A program made the translations under genes and the position numbers. Positions 60,680 through 64,000 of a stretch of DNA of 64,000 nucleotides are shown here, piece after piece. This stretch comes from DAOUJI01 sp965237875 (GTDB taxonomy: Bacteria > Chloroflexota > Dehalococcoidia > Lucifugimonadales > JAGWBF01): NCBI GenBank assembly GCA_965237875.1, contig CBDEGP010000001.1:992001-1056000 (forward strand), read 5' to 3'. Within the stretch, counting starts at the first letter, position 1. Each line of letters begins with the position of its first letter. The notes beneath the pieces were generated by a model. The model made no database searches, was not told where the DNA came from, and saw only the letters and a list, made by a program, of their open reading frames with translations.

Positions 60680-62041
60680 TCAGCCGTACTTCCAGCGAGT
60701 TCCCTGAGAGGTGTCTTCCAGCATGACCCCCAGTTGAGTCAGACGGTCTCGTATGGAGTCGGCCATGTTGTATTGCTTCTCCGCCCGCAACTCTGTGCGG
60801 ACCTGAAGCAGTAGGTCCACGAAGGGGGCCACGTCATTTTCGCCCGCCGACTTGGGTTTACGAAAGGTAAGCCCAAGCGCTCCGCCCAACTCCCTCAAGC
60901 ATGCTTGGGCGCCCTCCACGTCGGAGCCTGATTCCCTGGCCCTGTTTATTTCGCGGGCCAGATCGAACAGGACGGCCAAAGCTTGCGGAGTGTTCAAGTC
61001 CGCCTCCATGGCCTCGATGAAGCGGCCCTTCAGGGGCAATGGGTCAAGGATATCGCCGCCGGTCCCGGCTCCGGGTTCGAGGGCGGCCCTGAGTCGTTCG
61101 GCCGCCCGTTCGTTGGCTGTCACACTTTCTTCAGTGTAGTTGACAGGGCGCCGGTATGATGAACTCAGGAAGGTGATGCGTATGGCGTCCGGTGAGTGCA
61201 TCTTGAGTCCATCCTCCAGAGAAACCAGGTTCCCCAGAGATTTGCTCATCTTGTCGTCGCCCATCTGAAGCAGCCCGTTATGCACCCAAAACCTGGCGAA
61301 GGGCCTGACCCCGGTATAGGACTCACTCTGGGCGGCCTCGTTCTCATGGTGAGGGAAAATCAGGTCCTGGCCCCCTCCATGAATGTCGATAGTCTCTCCG
61401 AGGTACTCCATCGACATGGCGGTGCATTCGATGTGCCAACCCGGCCGTCCCGGTCCCCACGGGCTTTCCCACGAAGGTTCTCCCGGCTTGGCCCCCTTCC
61501 AGAGGGCAAAGTCCATGGGGTCTTCCTTTCCTTCACCGGGCTCGACTCTGGCGCCGGACAGCATTCCGTCCAAGCTGCGGTGACTCAGAGAGCCGTAACC
61601 CTCCGACTTGGCGACCCGGAAATACACGTCACCAGTGGCTGCATAGGCGTAGTCCTTGTCAATCAGGGACCCGATGATTTCGATCATCCGGGGTATCTCT
61701 CTCGTGGCTCGCGGGTATACGTTGGCCCGTTGGACGTTGAGGGCGTCCATGCTGTTCATGAAGTCCTGGATGTGGATTTCAACCAGTTCTTCAAAGTCGA
61801 TTCCCTCTTTTTCCGACCTCTGTATGATCTTATCGTCAATGTCCGTGAAGTTCTGGACGTGCTCCACCGCGTATCCCTTGTATTCAAGATACCGGCGCAG
61901 CGTGTCGAAGATGACGTAGCTCATGGCGTGTCCCATGTGGGCCGGGGCGTAGGGGGTGATCCCGCAGACGTACATCTTGACCGTGTCGCCCGCCGGTGAA
62001 AACTCTTGCTCCATGCCGCTCTGGGTGTTGAAGAGCTTCAC
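60680..62041 (-). CDS. cysS: Cysteinyl-tRNA synthetase
   Basis: 453 residues. Zn-site Cys in MYVCGITPY, HMGH as the HIGH motif, GWHIECTAMSM, HGGGQDLIFPHHENE, and KMSKSLGN. The first motif reads CGITPY rather than the common CGPTVY, a form also seen in the mycothiol ligase MshC, but the rest of the protein follows CysS. The start is GTG 62041, overlapping the ispF stop (GTGA) with GGAGGAAG upstream; the frame is open further but that region is ispF. Confidence 0.95.
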   Translation of the reverse strand: MKLFNTQSGMEQEFSPAGDTVKMYVCGITPYAPAHMGHAMSYVIFDTLRRYLEYKGYAVEHVQNFTDIDDKIIQRSEKEGIDFEELVEIHIQDFMNSMDALNVQRANVYPRATREIPRMIEIIGSLIDKDYAYAATGDVYFRVAKSEGYGSLSHRSLDGMLSGARVEPGEGKEDPMDFALWKGAKPGEPSWESPWGPGRPGWHIECTAMSMEYLGETIDIHGGGQDLIFPHHENEAAQSESYTGVRPFARFWVHNGLLQMGDDKMSKSLGNLVSLEDGLKMHSPDAIRITFLSSSYRRPVNYTEESVTANERAAERLRAALEPGAGTGGDILDPLPLKGRFIEAMEADLNTPQALAVLFDLAREINRARESGSDVEGAQACLRELGGALGLTFRKPKSAGENDVAPFVDLLLQVRTELRAEKQYNMADSIRDRLTQLGVMLEDTSQGTRWKYG

Positions 62042-62547
62042 CGCGCTTCCTCCGAGGGCGGAGGGTCCGCCTCTTCCAGAAGGGCCACTGCGTAGGCCGC
62101 CATTCCCTCCTCCCTTCCGACAAAGCCAAGATGGTCCGTGGTGGTGGGCTTTATGCTCACGTCGGTCAAAGGGATAGACAGGGAACCGCTGATTCTGGCG
62201 CTCATTTCGGAAACAAGAGGCCCCAGCCTGGGCCTCTGAGCCAGTATTGTAGCATCCACGTTGACGATGCGCCAACCGGCCCGCCGGACAAGCTCGGCCG
62301 TCTGGGAAAGAAGGGTCAGGGACGAGACGCCTTTCAACGATTCATCGCCGGACGGAAAGTGGGTCCCTTTGTCCCCAAGGGCGGCGGCGCCAAGAAGAGC
62401 GTCCATTATGGCGTGCGCCAAGACGTCTCCATCGCTGTGGCCTGAAAGCCCCTTGTCGAAGGGTGCGTAAACCCCGCCAAGCACCAGGTCTCGCCCCTCC
62501 ACGAGCGGATGGGCGTCGAAACCGACCCCGACCCTAGAGCGGGCCAT
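62038..62547 (-). CDS. ispF: 2-C-methyl-D-erythritol 2,4-cyclodiphosphate synthase
   Basis: MEP pathway step five. 169 residues with GFDAHPLVEGRDLVLGG (metal ligands Asp and His), SGHSDGDVLAHA and the KPTTTDHLGFVGR substrate loop. It overlaps ispD by 14 bases and cysS by four. Confidence 0.96.
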   Translation of the reverse strand: MARSRVGVGFDAHPLVEGRDLVLGGVYAPFDKGLSGHSDGDVLAHAIMDALLGAAALGDKGTHFPSGDESLKGVSSLTLLSQTAELVRRAGWRIVNVDATILAQRPRLGPLVSEMSARISGSLSIPLTDVSIKPTTTDHLGFVGREEGMAAYAVALLEEADPPPSEEAR

Positions 62548-63280
62548 TGGCGCTGCGCCGGGCGTGGCCTGCCCGTAAGAATGTTTCGGCTACGGCCATG
62601 TCTTCCGGGGTCGTAACCTTCAGGTTTTCATAGGAGCCCATGAAAACTTTCACAGCGCCCCCCATACGCTCCACCAAGGCCGCGTCGTCGGTGACGGTGA
62701 CGCCGGGCGGACAGGAGTCGTGGGCTTTAATCAGCAAGCCCCAGTCGAAGACCTGGGGCGTTTGGACCATCCATAGGCTCTCGCGGGGAGGCGTATTCTC
62801 AACGAACCGGCCTAGCGAGACTGTCTTTATGGTGTCCTTGGCTGGGACCGCCGCTATAGCCGCCCCCGTCTCCTTAACGGCCTCCAGCGCCCGTTCCATC
62901 ATGTCGGGAGCGACACAGGGCCTGGCGCCGTCGTGGACTGCGACCCATTGGCATCCGGACCTGTCGGCGTTTTCCAATCCATTTCGCACCGAGTCCTGAC
63001 GGCGGGCGCCGCCCTTGCATACATGGTCAGGGGTGAGCTTTGACCAACCCATGTCCCTCGTCATGGCCCTGCCGGCTTCCAGGGCGCTTTCGGACAAGAC
63101 CAGGGTTATGGAGCCGACGCATGGCATTTCCTGGAATGCGTTGATGGTGTGGGCAATGAGAGGGATGCCCATGATCGGAGTGAAAATCTTGTCAACGCCG
63201 GACATGCGCCTGCTCTCACCGGCGGCCGCAAGTATGACGGCAACGGCGCCGTCGGAAAGTTGTTCCCGGTCGGCGGCCAA
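62534..63280 (-). CDS. ispD: 2-C-methyl-D-erythritol 4-phosphate cytidylyltransferase
   Basis: MEP pathway step three. 248 residues with the nucleotide-binding loop AVILAAAGESRRM (conserved Arg/Lys pattern), HDGARPCV, and VTDDAALVE. The start is TTG at 63280, two bases after the upstream stop. It is adjacent to ispF, a common arrangement. Confidence 0.95.
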   Translation of the reverse strand: MAADREQLSDGAVAVILAAAGESRRMSGVDKIFTPIMGIPLIAHTINAFQEMPCVGSITLVLSESALEAGRAMTRDMGWSKLTPDHVCKGGARRQDSVRNGLENADRSGCQWVAVHDGARPCVAPDMMERALEAVKETGAAIAAVPAKDTIKTVSLGRFVENTPPRESLWMVQTPQVFDWGLLIKAHDSCPPGVTVTDDAALVERMGGAVKVFMGSYENLKVTTPEDMAVAETFLRAGHARRSANGPL

Positions 63281-63282
63281 AT

Positions 63283-64000
63283 CTACCCCGCCTTGGGATT
63301 AGCGAATATGATGCGCCCGGCGGCCGTCTGGAGGACTCTTGTCACCGTAACGTCCTGCAGGCTGTTGATGTATCTCCGCCCGCCATCCACAACCACCATG
63401 GTCCCGTCGTCCAGGAACGCCACTCCCTGTCCTATCTCCTTGCCTTCCTGCACGATGTTGACGGTCAGGTCTTCCCCGGGAAGGACGGAGGGCCTCAGTG
63501 CGTTGGCCAAGTCGTTGACGTTGAGGACCTGGATTCCCTGGACTTCTGCAACCCTGTTCAGGTTGAAGTCGGTGGTCATTATGGGGGAGTCCATGCTCTT
63601 GGCCATTCTGACCAATTGCCCGTCCACGTCGGACCCCGGAGAGAGGCTCACGTCCACCACCTGAATGGGTATCGAGGTCTCTCTGCGCAGCTTGGCCAAC
63701 ACTTCCAGGCCGCGACGGCCTCGTGTCCGGCGCATGGAGTCTGAGGAGTCGGCGATGTGGCGGAGCTCGTCCAGGATGAATGAAGGTATGATGAGCTTCC
63801 CCTGGATGAATCCGGTGAGGCCCAGGTCTGCGATCCTGCCGTCGATAATGGCGCTGGTGTCGATCAGAATCTGCCCAGCGCCGCCAGCCTGGTCTCCGTC
63901 GGCGTTCGACTGGAATACGCCGGGCATGTCACCCGATCGAGCCACGCCTATCAGCAGGCCCAGAAGCCCAAGGGATGCGCTTACGGCCAAGGGGACGCCC
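63283..64000 (-). CDS. PIN/TRAM-domain protein (YacL family), N-terminus outside the window
   Basis: At least 235 residues; the frame is open to the window edge. It begins in a hydrophobic helix (SLGLLGLLIGVARSG), as in YacL membrane-anchored proteins, followed by a PIN nuclease domain (ILIDTSAIIDGRI with catalytic Asp, then DGQLVRMA and MTTDFNLN) and a C-terminal TRAM RNA-binding domain (about 175-228). These are often encoded next to ispD-ispF. A membrane-bound RNase role is inferred. Confidence 0.9.
   Translation of the reverse strand, partial: GVPLAVSASLGLLGLLIGVARSGDMPGVFQSNADGDQAGGAGQILIDTSAIIDGRIADLGLTGFIQGKLIIPSFILDELRHIADSSDSMRRTRGRRGLEVLAKLRRETSIPIQVVDVSLSPGSDVDGQLVRMAKSMDSPIMTTDFNLNRVAEVQGIQVLNVNDLANALRPSVLPGEDLTVNIVQEGKEIGQGVAFLDDGTMVVVDGGRRYINSLQDVTVTRVLQTAAGRIIFANPKAG

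Noticed and set aside
60680..62041. cysS as the mycothiol ligase MshC, because of the CGITPY motif
   Set aside because: The rest of the protein, including WHIEC, the HGGGQDLIFPHHENE segment and the C-terminal anticodon-binding region, follows cysteinyl-tRNA synthetase.

Overview
The window looks like a chromosomal segment of a GC-rich member of the Chloroflexota, most likely Dehalococcoidia or the SAR202 lineage. This is inferred from gene content: a complex I operon with no NADH module between nuoD and nuoH, a very large GT39/DUF2298 (YYY-type) membrane protein, several CaiB/BaiF CoA-transferases, a DUF1501/DUF1800 pair, a dnaJ-hspR-clpC heat-shock operon, and many short palindromic intergenic repeats. 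No rRNA, tRNA, CRISPR array, insertion sequence or phage gene was seen.

Layout. 1-8.9 kb: the end of a nuo operon (nuoD, H, I, J, K, L, M, N). 9-12 kb: a small Rossmann protein, enolase and GAPDH, closed by a strong terminator. 12-16.7 kb: one giant membrane protein. 16.8-26.8 kb: an acyl-CoA style catabolic island (alpha/beta hydrolase, CaiB-CaiB-MaoC-MaoC-CaiB-CaiB, EthD, DUF1015). 26.8-35.4 kb, minus strand: coiled-coil protein, SDR, serA, class V aminotransferase, tyrS, ribF, then a trpA-aroH-aroF operon. 35.5-43.1 kb: an accessory stretch rich in repeats, with an antitoxin remnant, CPBP protease, NHL propeller, DUF1501/DUF1800 pair, a relB/yafQ toxin-antitoxin pair, an XRE regulator and an orphan gene. 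43.2-49.9 kb: a TcuA-like flavoprotein and an MmgE/PrpD protein leading into aroE-aroC-aroK-aroB. 49.9-53.4 kb, minus strand: GYD protein, TauE exporter, a 55-residue membrane protein, a MoaD/ThiS-like protein and threonine synthase. 53.6-58.9 kb: divergent heat-shock locus (hsp20 against dnaJ-hspR-clpC-hydrolase). 59.2-64 kb, minus strand: FAD-linked oxidase, cysS, ispF, ispD and a PIN/TRAM protein cut by the window edge.

How it fits together. The aro genes in two clusters supply DAHP synthase, DHQ synthase, shikimate dehydrogenase, shikimate kinase, chorismate synthase and chorismate mutase. DHQ dehydratase and EPSP synthase are not in the window. serA overlaps an aminotransferase that probably supplies the second step of serine synthesis. 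ispD and ispF give two steps of the MEP pathway. Several intergenic regions hold promoters that can be read by eye; most share an extended -10 (TGn before the hexamer) and several have a 17-bp spacer.

The points most worth following up are: a CoA-transferase with Glu at the catalytic Asp position next to one that keeps Asp; a relB gene whose 3' end is rewritten by a 22-bp triplication; a TcuA/PrpD pair that could form a short tricarboxylate route; a MoaD-like protein beside threonine synthase; and paired consensus promoters, one with an embedded palindrome, at the heat-shock locus.
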